Of a DNA stretch of 64,000 nucleotides, positions 1 to 11,796 are shown piece by piece (the stretch's first letter is position 1; each line of letters begins with the position of its first letter). The stretch spans positions 10,174,501 through 10,238,500 of the forward strand of contig OZ038528.1 in assembly GCA_964036665.1 (NCBI GenBank), in the 5' to 3' direction. Under the pieces are notes generated by a model that was given only the letters and a program-made list of their open reading frames with translations, did not search any database and had not been told where the DNA came from. Made by a program: the position numbers and the translations under genes. This stretch comes from Gordius sp. MW1. Lineage: Eukaryota; Nematomorpha; Gordioida; Gordea; Gordiidae.

Positions 1-2164
1 ACTTCCCCTTGTGCAAAAATTCTTATCGAGATTCTAACAAGGACATAATGCTAAGAATATTTACTGACTTTTAAAGATTTTTTCAGCCCCCTTTCGAAAG
101 AATATGAAAAATAAATTTTTTTCGACCTCAAATTTTTTTCGTTTCAACCATATCGCCCCCATGAAAGTTTTCGATTTCAGAGGTGAATTCCGTAAAAATA
201 TTTTTTTTGATCAGTCATCAAAAATTATTAACTTTAAATCAGGATCGCATAGAGCTTGTTTCTCAAAAACTAGAGACACGCTTAGAAAGCGATATTGAAA
301 CTATCTAAAAGCAACACGAAAATCTTATCCTTCAATCTAAAACTTCCCCTTGTGCAAAAATTCTTGTCGAGATTCTAACAAGGACATAATGCTAAGAATA
401 TTTACTAACTTTTAAAGATTTTTTCAGCCCCCTTTCGAAAGAATATGAAAAATAATATTTTTTTCGACCTCAAAATTTTTTCATTTTTTTCGTTCAACCA
501 TATCGCCCCCATGAAAGTTTTCGATATCAGAAGTGAATCCCGTAAAAAAAAATTTTTGATCAGTCATCAAAAATTATTAACTTTAAATCACGATCGCATA
601 GAGGTTTCACAAAAACTAGAGACACGCTTAGAAAGCGATATTGAAACAATCTAAACGCAACACGAAAATGTTAATTTCTCTCAATCTGAAACTTGGCTTC
701 GTGCAAAATTTCTTATCGAGATTCTAGCAAGGACATAATGCTAAGATTATTTACTGCCTTTTAAAGATTTTTTCAGCCATCTTTCGAAAGAATATGAAAA
801 ATAATATTTTTTTCGACCTCAAAATTTTTTCATTTTTTTCGTTCAACCATATCGCCCCCATGAAAGTTTTCGATATCAGAGGTGAATTCCGTAAAAAAAA
901 AATTTTTGATCAGTCATCAAAAATTATTAACTTTAAATCACGATCGTGTTTCACAAAACTAGAGACACGCTTAGAAAGCGATATTGAAACAATCTAAAAG
1001 CAACACGAAAATCTTAATTTCCTTCAATCTGAAACTTCCCCTTGTGCAAAAATTCTTATCGAGATTCTAACAAGGACATAATGCTAAGAATATTTACTGA
1101 CTTTTAAAGATTTTTTCAGCCCCCTTTCGAAAGAATATGATAAATAAATTTTTTTCGACCTCAAAATTTTTTCATTTTTTTCGTTTCAACCATATAGCCC
1201 CCATGAAAGTTTTCGATATCAGAGGTGAATTCCGTAAAAAAAATTTTTTTGATCAGTCATCAAAAATTATTAACTTTAAATCACGATCGTGTTTCACAGA
1301 AACTAGAGACACGCTTAGAAACCGATATTGAAACAATCTAAAAGCAACACGAAAATCTTATCCTTCAATCTAAAACTTCCCCTTGTGCAAAAATTCTTAT
1401 CGAGATTCTAACAAGGACATAATAATAAGGATATTTACTGACTTTTAAAGATTTTTTCAGCCCCCTTTCGAAAGAATATGAAAAATAAATTTTTTTCGAC
1501 CTCAAATTTTTTTCGTTTCAACCATATCGCCCTCATGAAAGTTTTCGATATCAGAGGTGAATTCCGTAAAAATATTTTTTTTGATCAGTCATCAAAAATT
1601 ATTAACTTTAAATCACGATCTCATAGAGCTTGTTTCACAAAAACTAGAGACACGCTTAGAAAGCGATATTGAAACAATCTAAACGCAACACGAAAGTGTT
1701 AATTTCTCTCAATCTAAAACTTGGCCTCGTGCAAAATTTCTTATCGAGATTCTAACAAGGACATTATGCTAAGAATATTTACTGACTTTTAAAGATTTTT
1801 TCAGCCCCCTTTCGAAAGAATATGAAAAATAATATTTTTTTCGACCTCAAAATTTTTTCATTTCTTCCGTTTCAACCATATCGCCCCCATGAAAGTTTTC
1901 GATATCAGAGGTGAATTCCGTAAAAAAAATTTTTGATCAGTCATCAAAAATTATTAACTTTAAATCACGATCGTGTTTCACAAAAACTAGAGACACGCTT
2001 AGAAAGCGATATTGAAACAATCTAAAAGCAACACAAAAATCTTAATTTCCTTCAATCTAAAACTTCCCCTTGTGCAAAAATTCTTATCGAGATTCTAACA
2101 AGGACATAATGCTAAGAATATTTACTGACTTTTAAAGATTTTTTCAGCCCCCTTTCGAAAGAAT

Positions 2165-4800
2165 ATGAAAAATATTTTTTTTTCGACCTCAAAATTTTTT
2201 CATTTTTTTCGTTCAACCATATCGCCCCCATGAAAGTTTTCGATATCAGAGGTGAATTCCGTAAAAAAAAAATTTTGATCAGTCATCAAAAATTATTAAC
2301 TTTAAATCACGATCGCATAGAGGTTTCACAAAAACTAGAGACACGCTTAGAAAGCGATATTGAAACAATCTAAACACAACACGAAAATGTTAATTTCTCT
2401 CAATCTGAAACTTGGCTTCGTGCAAAATTTCTTATCGAGATTCTAGCAAGGACATAATGCTAAGAATATTTACTGCCTTTTAAAGATTTTTTCAGCCATC
2501 TTTCGAAAGAATATGAAAAATAATATTTTTTTCGACCTCAAAATTTTTTCATTTTTTTCGTTTCAACCATATCGCCCCCATGAAAGTTTTCGATGTCAGA
2601 GGTGAATTCCGTAAAAAAAAAATTTTTGATCAGTCATCCAAAATTATTATCTTTAATTCACGATCGTGTTTCACAAAAACTAGAGACACGCTTAGAAAGC
2701 GATATTGAAACAATCTAAACGCAGCACGAAAATGTTAATTTCTCTCAATCTGAAACTTGGCTTCGTGCAAAATTTCTTATCGAGATTCTAGCAAGGACAT
2801 AATGCTAAGAATATTTACTGCCTTTTAAAGATTTTTTCAGCCCATTTTTGAAAGAATATGATAAATAAATTTTTTTCGACCTCAAAATTTTTTCATTTTT
2901 TTCGTTTCAACCATATCGCCCCCATGAAAGTTTTCGATGTCAGAGGTGAATTCCGTAAAAAAAATTTTTTTTGATCAGTCATAAAAATTATTAACTTTAA
3001 ATCACGATCGTGTTTCACAAAACTAGAGACACGCTTAGAAAGCGATATTGAAACAATCTAAAAGCAACACGAAAATCTTAATTTCCTTCAATCTGAAACT
3101 TCCCCTTGTGCAAAAATTCTTATCGAGATTCTAACAAGGACATAATGCTAAGAATATTTACTGACTTTTAAAGATTTTTTCAGCCCCCTTTCGAAAGAAT
3201 ATGATAAATAAATTTTTTTCGACCTACAAATTTTTTCATTTTTTTCGTTTCAACTATATCGCCCCCATGAAAGTTTTCGATATCAGAGGTGAATTCCGTA
3301 AAAAAAAATTTTTTTGATCAGTCATAAAAATTATTAACTTTAAATCACGATCGTGTTTCACAAAACTAGAGACACGCTTAGAAAGCGATATTGAAACAAT
3401 CTAAAAGCAACACGAAAATCTTAATTTCCTTCAATCTGAAACTTCCCCTTGTGCAAAAATTCTTATCGAGATTCTAACAAGGACATAATGCTAAGAATAT
3501 TTACTGACTTTTAAAGATTTTTTCAGCCCCCTTTCGAAAGAATATGATAAATAAATTTTTTTCGACCTCAAAATTTTTTCATTTTTTTCGTTTCAACCAT
3601 ATCGCCCCCATGAAAGTTTTCGATATCAGAGGTAAATTCCGTAAAAAAAAATTTTTTTGGTCAGTCATCAAAAATTATTAACTTTAAATCACGATCGCAT
3701 AGAGCTTGTTTCACAAAAACTAGAGACACGCTTAGAAACCGATATTGAAACAATCTAAAAGCAACACGAAAATCTTATCCTTCAATCTAAAACTTCCCCT
3801 TGTGCAAAAATTCTTGTCGAGATTCTAACAAGGACATAATAATAAGAATATTTACTGACTTTTAAAGATTTTTTCAGCCCCCTTTCGAAAGAATATGAAA
3901 AATAAATTTTTTTCGACCTCAAATTTTTTTCGTTTCAACCATATCGCCCCCATGAAAGTTTTTGATTTCAGAGGTGAATTCCGTAAAAATATTTTTTTTG
4001 ATCAGTCATCAAAAATTATTAACTTTAAATCACGATCGCATAGAGCTTGTTTCACAAAAACTAGAGACACGCTTAGAAAGCGATATTGAAACAATCTAAA
4101 AGCAACACGAAAATCTTAATTTCCTTCAATCTAAAACTTCCCCTTGTGCAAAAATTCTTATCGAGATTCTAACAAGGACATAATGCTAAGAATATTTACT
4201 GACTTTTAAAGATTTTTTCAGCCCCCTTTCGAAAGAATATGAAAAATAAATTTTTTTAGACCTCAAATTTTTTTCGTTTCAACCATATCGCCCCCATGAA
4301 AGTTTTCGATATCAGAGGTGAATTCCGTAAAAATATTTTTTTTGATCAGTCATCAAAAATTATTAACTTTAAATCACGATCTCATAGAGCTTGTTTCACA
4401 AAAACTAGAGACACGCTTAGAAAGCGATATTGAAACAATCTAAACGCAACACGAAAGTGTTAATTTCTCTCAATCTAAAACTTGGCCTCGTGCAAAATTT
4501 CTTATCGAGATTCTAACAAGGACATTATGCTAAGAATATTTACTGACTTTTAAAGATTTTTTCAGCCCCCTTTCGAAAGAATATGAAAAATAATATTTTT
4601 TTCGACCTCAAAATTTTTTCATTTTTTTCGTTCAACCATATCGCCCCCATGAAAGTTTTCGATATCAGAGGTGAATTCCGTAAAAAAAAATTTTTGATCA
4701 GTCATCAAAAATTATTAACTTTAAATCACGATCGTGTTTCACAAAAACTAGAGACACGCTTAGAAAGCGATATTGAAACAATCTAAAAGCAACACAAAAA
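2165..4800 (+). repeat. Partial earlier copy of the 20-mer's second half
   Basis: Monomers at about 2165, 2513, 2858, 3201, 3544, 3895, 4239 and 4583 match those at 8716, 9065, 9410, 9752, 10095, 10446, 10790 and 11134 in order. The offset is about 6,551 bp, or 19 monomers rather than 20. Shared labels include GATGTC in the 2513 and 2858 monomers, CAACTATATCG at ~3250, GGTAAATTCC at ~3631, TTTTTGATTTCAG at ~3960 and TTTTTTTAGACC at ~4255. The offset change from 6,551 to 6,907 near 4.8 kb shows unequal exchange or a one-monomer shift between successive HOR copies. Confidence 0.75.
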
Positions 4801-4925
4801 TCTTAATTTCCTTCAATCTAAAACTTCCCCTTGTGCAAAAATTCTTATCGAGATTCTAACAAGGACATTATGCTAAGAATATTTACTGACTTTTAAAGAT
4901 TTTTTCAGCCCCCTTTCGAAAGAAT
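4583..4925 (+). repeat. Representative satellite monomer (343 bp) with its internal landmarks
   Basis: One monomer, phased at the ATG of GAATATGAAAAAT, used to describe the unit. Just upstream is the palindrome TTCGAA (4572-4577). It contains three T-rich tracts about 11-13 bp apart (4595-4630), GATATC (4661-4666), GAATTC (4673-4678), a variable A-run/T-run (4682-4695), TGATCA (4695-4700) and the 10-bp palindrome CACGATCGTG (4727-4736). A short hairpin CGCTT-AGA-AAGCG follows (4757-4769), then a linker of ~150 bp running through AACTTCCCCTTGTGC and the TTTTAAAGATTTTTTCAG element. Linkers come in several flavours: TTGGCTTCG with CTAGCAAGG; TTGGCCTCG with ACATTATG; TTCCCCTTG; and TCTCCTAAAACTTCGCC. 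These are useful labels for monomer types. Confidence 0.9.
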
Positions 4926-7900
4926 ATGAAAAATAATATTTTTTTCGACCTCAAAATTTTTTCATTTTTTTCGTTCAACCATATGGCCCCCATGAAAGTT
5001 TTCGATATCAGAGGCGAATTCCGTAAAAAAAAATTTTTGATCAGTCATCAAAAATTATTAACTTTAAATCACGATCGTGTTTCACAAAACTAGAGACACG
5101 CTTAGAAAGCGATATTGAAACAATCTAAAAGCAACACGAAAATCTTAATTTCCTTCAATCTGAAACTTCCCCTTGTGCAAAAATTCTTATCGAGATTCTA
5201 ACAAGGACATAATGCTAAGAATATTTACTGACTTTTAAAGATTTTTTCAGCCCCCTTTTCAAAGAATATGATAAATAAATTTTTTTCGACCTCAAAATTT
5301 TTTCATTTTTTTCGTTTCAACCATATAGCCCCCATGAAAGTTTTCGATATCAGAGGTGAATTCCGTAAAAAAAATTTTTTTGATCAGTCATCAAAAATTA
5401 TTAACTTTAAATCACGATCGTGTTTCACAGAAACTAGAGACACGCTTAGAAAGCGATATTGAAACAATCTAAACGCAACACGAAAATCTTAATTTCCTTC
5501 AATCTAAAACTTCCCTTCGTGCAAAAATTCTTATCGAGATTCTAACAAGGACATAATGCTAAGAATATCTACTGACTTTTAAAGATTTTTTCAGCTCCCT
5601 TTCGAAAGAATATGCAAAATAATATTTTTTCGACCTCAAAATTTTTTCATTATTTTGTTTCAACGATATCGCCCCCATGAAAGTTTTCGATATCAGAGGT
5701 GAATTCCGTAAAAAAAAATTTTTTTGGTCAGTCATCAAAAATTATTAACTTTAAATCTATCGCATAGAGCTTGTTTCACAAAAACTAGAGACACGCTTAG
5801 AAACCGATATTGAAACAATCTAAAAGCAACACGAAAATCTTATCCTTCAATCTAAAACTTCCCCTTGTGCAAAAATTCTTATCGAGATTCTAACAAGGAC
5901 ATAATAATAAGAATATTTACTGACTTTTAAAGATTTTTTCAGCCCCCTTTTGAAAGAATATGAAAAATAAATTTTTTTCGACCTCAAATTTTTTTCGTTT
6001 CAACCATATCGCCCCCATGAAAGTTTTCGATTTCAGAGGTGAATTCCGTAAAAATATTTTTTTTGATCAGTCATCAAAAATTATTAACTTTAAATCACGA
6101 TCGCATAGAGCTTGTTTCACAAAAACTAGAGACACGCTTATAAAGCGATATTGAAACAATCTAAAAGCAACACGAAAATCTTAATTTCCTTCAATCTAAA
6201 ACTTCCCCTTGTGCAAAAATTCTTATCGAGATTCTAACAAGGACATAATGCTAAGAATATTTACTGACTTTTAAAGATTTTTTCAGCCCCCTTTCGAAAG
6301 AATATGAAAAATAAATTTTTTTCGACCTCAAATTTTTTTCGTTTCAACCATATCGCCCTCATGAAAGTTTTCGATATCAGAGGTGAATTCCGTAAAAATA
6401 TTTTTTTTGATCAGTCATCAAAAATTATTAACTTTAAATCACGATCTCATAGAGCTTGTTTCACAAAAACTAGAGACACGCTTAGAAAGCGATATTGAAA
6501 CAATCTAAACGCAACACGAAAGTGTTAATTTCTCTCAATCTAAAACTTGGCCTCGTGCAAAATTTCTTATCGAGATTCTAACAAGGACATTATGCTAAGA
6601 ATATTTACTGACTTTTAAAGATTTTTTCAGCCCCCTTTCGAAAGAATATGAAAAATAATATTTTTTTCGACCTCAAAATTTTTTCATTTTTTCCGTTTCA
6701 ACCATATCGCCCCCATGAAAGTTTTCGATATCAGAGGTGAATTCCGTAAAAAAAAATTTTTTGATCAGTCATCAAAAATTATTAACTTTAAATCACGATC
6801 GTGTTTCACAGAAACTAGAGACACGCTTAGAAAGCGATATTGAAACTATCTAAACGCAACACGAAAATCTTAATTTCCTTCAATCTAAAACTTCCCTTCG
6901 TGCAAAAATTCTTATCGAGATTCTAACAAGGACATAATGCTAAGAATATTTACTGACTTTTAAAGATTTTTTCAGCTCCCTTTCGAAAGAATATGCAAAA
7001 TAATATTTTTTCGACCTCAAAATTTTTTCATTATTTTGTTTCAACCATATCGCCCCCATGAAAGTTTTCGATATCAGAGGTGAATTCCGTAAAAAAAAAT
7101 TTTTTTGGTCAGTCATCAAAAATTATTAACTTCACGATCGCATAGAGCTTGTTTCACAAAAACTAGAGACACGCTTAGAAACCGATATTGAAACAATCTA
7201 AAAGCAACACGAAAATCTTTTCCTTCAATCTAAAACTTCCCCTTGTGCAAAAATTCTTATCGAGATTCTAACAAGGACATAATGCTAAGAATATTTACTG
7301 ACTTTTAAAGATTTTATCAGCCCCCTTTCGAAAGAATATGAAAAATAAATTTTTTTCGACCTCAAATTTTTTTCGTTTCAACCATATCGCCCTCATGAAA
7401 GTTTTCGATATCAGAGGTGAATTCCGTAAAAATATTTTTTTTGATCAGTCATCAAAAATTATTAACTTTAAATCACGATCTCATAGAGCTTGTTTCACAA
7501 AAACTAGAGACACGCTTAGAAAGCGATATTGAAACAATCTAAACGCAACACGAAAGTGTTAATTTCTCTCAATCTAAAACTTGGCCTCGTGCAAAATTTC
7601 TTATCAAGATTCTAACAAGGACATTATGCTAAGAATATTTACTGACTTTTAAAGATTTTTCCAGCCCCCTTTCGAAAGAATATGAAAAATAATATTTTTT
7701 TCGACCTCAAAATTTTTTCATTTTTTCCGTTTCAACCATATCGCCCCCATGAAAGTTTTCGATATCAGAGCTGAATTCCGTAAAAAAAAATTTTTGATCA
7801 GTCATCAAAAATTATTAACTTTAAATCACGATCGTGTTTCACAAAAACTAGAGACACGCTTAGAAAGCGATATTGAAACAATCTAAAAGCAACACAAAAA

Positions 7901-10900
7901 TCTTAATTTCCTTCAATCTAAAACTTCCCCTTGTGCAAAAATTCTTATCGAGATTCTAACAAGGACATAATGCTAAGAATATTTACTGACTTTTAAAGAT
8001 TTTTTCAGCCCCCTTTCGAAAGAATATGATAAATAAATTTTTTTCGACCTACAAATTTTTTCATTTTTTTCGTTTCAACCATATCGCCCCCATGAAAGTT
8101 TTCGATATCAGAATTCCGTAAAAAAAAATTTTTTTGATCAGTCTTCAAAAATTATTAACTTTAAATCACGATCGCATAGAGCTTGTTTCACAAAAACTAG
8201 AGACACGCTTAGAAAGCGATATTGAAACTATCTAAACGCAACACGAAAATCTTAATTTCTCTCCTAAAACTTCGCCCTGTGCAAAAATTCTTATCGAGAT
8301 TCTAACAAGGACATAATGCTAAGAATATTTCCTAACTTTTAAAGATTTTTTCAGCCCCCTTTCGAAAGAATATGAAAAATAATATTTTTTTCGACCTCAA
8401 AATTTTTTCATTTTTTTCGTTCAACCATATCGCCCCCATGAAAGTTTTCGATATCAGAGGTGAATTCCGTAAAAAAAAAATTTTTGATCAGTCATCAAAA
8501 ATTATTAACTTTAAATCACGATCGTGTTTCACAAAAACTAGAGATACGCTTAGAAAGCGATATTGAAACAATCTAAAAGCAACACGAAAATCTTAATTTC
8601 CTTCAATCTAAAACTTCCCCTTGTGCAAAAATTCTTATCGAGATTCTAACAAGGACATAATGCTAAGAATATTTACTGACTTTTAAAGATTTTTTCAGCC
8701 CCCTTTCGTCAGAATATGAAAAATAATATTTTTTTCGACCTCAAAATTTTTTCATTTTTTTCGTTCAACCATATCGCCCCCATGAAAGTTTTCGATATCA
8801 GAGGTGAATTCCGTAAAAAAAAATTTTTGATCAGTCATCAAAAATTATTAACTTTAAATCACGATCGCATAGAGGTTTCACAAAAACTAGAGACACGCTT
8901 AGAAAGCGATATTGAAACAATCTAAACGCAACACGAAAATGTTAATTTCTCTCAATCTGAAACTTGGCTTCGTGCAAAATTTCTTATCGAGATTCTAGCA
9001 AGGACATAATGCTAAGAATATTTACTGCCTTTTAAAGATTTTTTCAGCCATCTTTCGAAAGAATATGAAAAATAATATTTTTTTCGACCTCAAAATTTTT
9101 TCATTTTTTTCGTTTCAACCATATCGCCCCCATGAAAGTTTTCGATGTCAGAGGTGAATTCCGTAAAAAAAAAATTTTTGATCAGTCATCCAAAATTATT
9201 ATCTTTAATTCACGATCGTGTTTCACAAAAACTAGAGACACGCTTAGAAAGCGATATTGAAACAATCTAAACGCAACACGAAAATGTTAATTTCTCTCAA
9301 TCTGAAACTTGGCTTCGTGCAAAATTTCTTATCGAGATTCTAGCAAGGACATAATGCTAAGAATATTTACTGCCTTTTAAAGATTTTTTCAGCCCCCTTT
9401 TGAAAGAATATGATAAATAAATTTTTTTCGACCTCAAAATTTTTTCATTTTTTTCGTTTCAACCTTATCGCCCCCATGAAAGTTTTCGATGTCAGAGGTG
9501 AATTCCGTAAAAAAAATTTTTTTGATCAGTCATAAAAATTATTAACTTTAAATCACGATCGTGTTTCACAAAACTAGAGACACGCTTAGAAAGCGATATT
9601 GAAACAATCTAAAAGCAACACGAAAATCTTAATTTCCTTCAATCTGAAACTTCCCCTTGTGCAAAAATTCTTATCGAGATTCTAACAAGGACATAATGCT
9701 AAGAATATTTACTGACTTTTAAAGATTTTTTCAGCCCCCTTTCGAAAGAATATGATAAATAAATTTTTTTCGACCTACAAATTTTTTCATTTTTTTCGTT
9801 TCAACTATATCGCCCCCATGAAAGTTTTCGATATCAGAGGTGAATTCCGTAAAAAAAAATTTTTTTGATCAGTCATAAAAATTATTAACTTTAAATCACG
9901 ATCGTGTTTCACAAAACTAGAGACACGCTTAGAAAGCGATATTGAAACAATCTAAAAGCAACACGAAAATCTTAATTTCCTTCAATCTGAAACTTCCCCT
10001 TGTGCAAAAATTCTTATCGAGATTCTAACAAGGACATAATGCTAAGAATATTTACTGACTTTTAAAGATTTTTTCAGCCCCCTTTCGAAAGAATATGATA
10101 AATAAATTTTTTTCGACCTCAAAATTTTTTCATTTTTTTCGTTTCAACCATATCGCCCCCATGAAAGTTTTCGATATCAGAGGTAAATTCCGTAAAAAAA
10201 AATTTTTTTGGTCAGTCATCAAAAATTATTAACTTTAAATCACGATCGCATAGAGCTTGTTTCACAAAAACTAGAGACACGCTTAGAAACCGATATTGAA
10301 AGAATCTAAAAGCAACACGAAAATCTTATCCTTCAATCTAAAACTTCCCCTTGTGCAAAAATTCTTGTCGAGATTCTAACAAGGACATAATAATAAGAAT
10401 ATTTACTGACTTTTAAAGATTTTTTCAGCCCCCTTTCGAAAGAATATGAAAAATAAATTTTTTTCGACCTCAAATTTTTTTCGTTTCAACCATATCGCCC
10501 CCATGAAAGTTTTTGATTTCAGAGGTGAATTCCGTAAAAATATTTTTTTTGATCAGTCATCAAAAATTATTAACTTTAAATCACGATCGCATAGAGCTTG
10601 TTTCACAAAAACTAGAGACACGCTTAGAAAGCGATATTGAAACAATCTAAAAGCAACACGAAAATCTTAATTTCCTTCAATCTAAAACTTCCCCTTGTGC
10701 AAAAATTCTTATCGAGATTCTAACAAGGACATAATGCTAAGAATATTTACTGACTTTTAAAGATTTTTTCAGCCCCCTTTCGAAAGAATATGAAAAATAA
10801 ATTTTTTTAGACCTCAAATTTTTTTCGTATCAACCATATCGCCCCCATGAAAGTTTTCGATATCAGAGGTGAATTCCGTAAAAATATTTTTTTTGATCAG

Positions 10901-11625
10901 TCATCAAAAATTATTAACTTTAAATCACGATCTCATAGAGCTTGTTTCACAAAAACTAGAGACACGCTTAGAAAGCGATATTGAAACAATCTAAACGCAA
11001 CACGAAAGTGTTAATTTCTCTCAATCTAAAACTTGGCCTCGTGCAAAATTTCTTATCGAGATTCTAACAAGGACATTATGCTAAGAATATTTACTGACTT
11101 TTAAAGATTTTTTCAGCCCCCTTTCGAAAGAATATGAAAAATAATATTTTTTTCGACCTCAAAATTTTTTCATTTTTTTCGTTCAACCATATCGCCCCCA
11201 TGAAAGTTTTCGATATCAGAGGTGAATTCCGTAAAAATATTTTTTTTGATCAGTCATCAAAAATTATTAACTTTAAATCAGGATCGCATAGAGCTTGTTT
11301 CTCAAAAACTAGAGACACGCTTAGAAAGCGATATTGAAACTATCTAAACGCAACACGAAAATCTTAATTTCTCTCCTAAAACTTCGCCTCGTGCAAAAAT
11401 TCTTATCGAGATTCTAACAAGGACATAGTGCTAAGAATATTTACTAACTTTTAAAGATTTTTTCAGCCCCCTTTCGTCAGAATATGAAAAATAATATTTT
11501 TTTCGACCTCAAAATTTTTTCATTTTTTTCGTTCAACCATATCGCCCCCATGAAAGTTTTCGATATCAGAGGTGAATTCCGTAAAAAAAAAATTTTGATC
11601 AGTCATCAAAAATTATTAACTTTAA
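4890..11625 (+). repeat. 20-monomer higher-order repeat, copy 1 (offset 6,907 bp)
   Basis: Monomers at 4926, 5268, 5612, 5960, 6304, 6648, 6993, 7338, 7682, 8026, 8372, 8716, 9065, 9410, 9752, 10095, 10446, 10790, 11134 and 11484 reappear in the same order exactly 6,907 bp downstream. Private variants are shared between the copies: CATATGG in the first monomer, CATATAG in the second, GCAAAAT with CATTATTTTG in the third, CTTATAAAG in the fourth, and AGAGCTGAATTCC at ~7770 and ~14677. Identity is near-complete by eye. Similarity falls to ordinary inter-monomer levels before ~4,890 (ACTGAC versus ACTAAC) and after ~11,625 (CAGGATCGCA versus CACGATCCCA). Confidence 0.9.
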
Positions 11626-11796
11626 ATCAGGATCGCATAGAGCTTGTTTCTCAAAAACTAGAGACACGCTTAGAAAGCGATATTGAAACTATCTAAACGC
11701 AACACGAAAATCTTAATTTCTCTCCTAAAACTTCGCCTCGTGCAAAAATTCTTATCGAGATTCTAACAAGGACATAGTGCTAAGAATATTTACTAA

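Noticed and set aside
4757-4769. Rho-independent terminator from the hairpin CGCTTAGAAAGCG.
   Set aside because: The stem is only 5 bp, is not followed directly by a T-run, and lies in a eukaryotic satellite with no genes to terminate.
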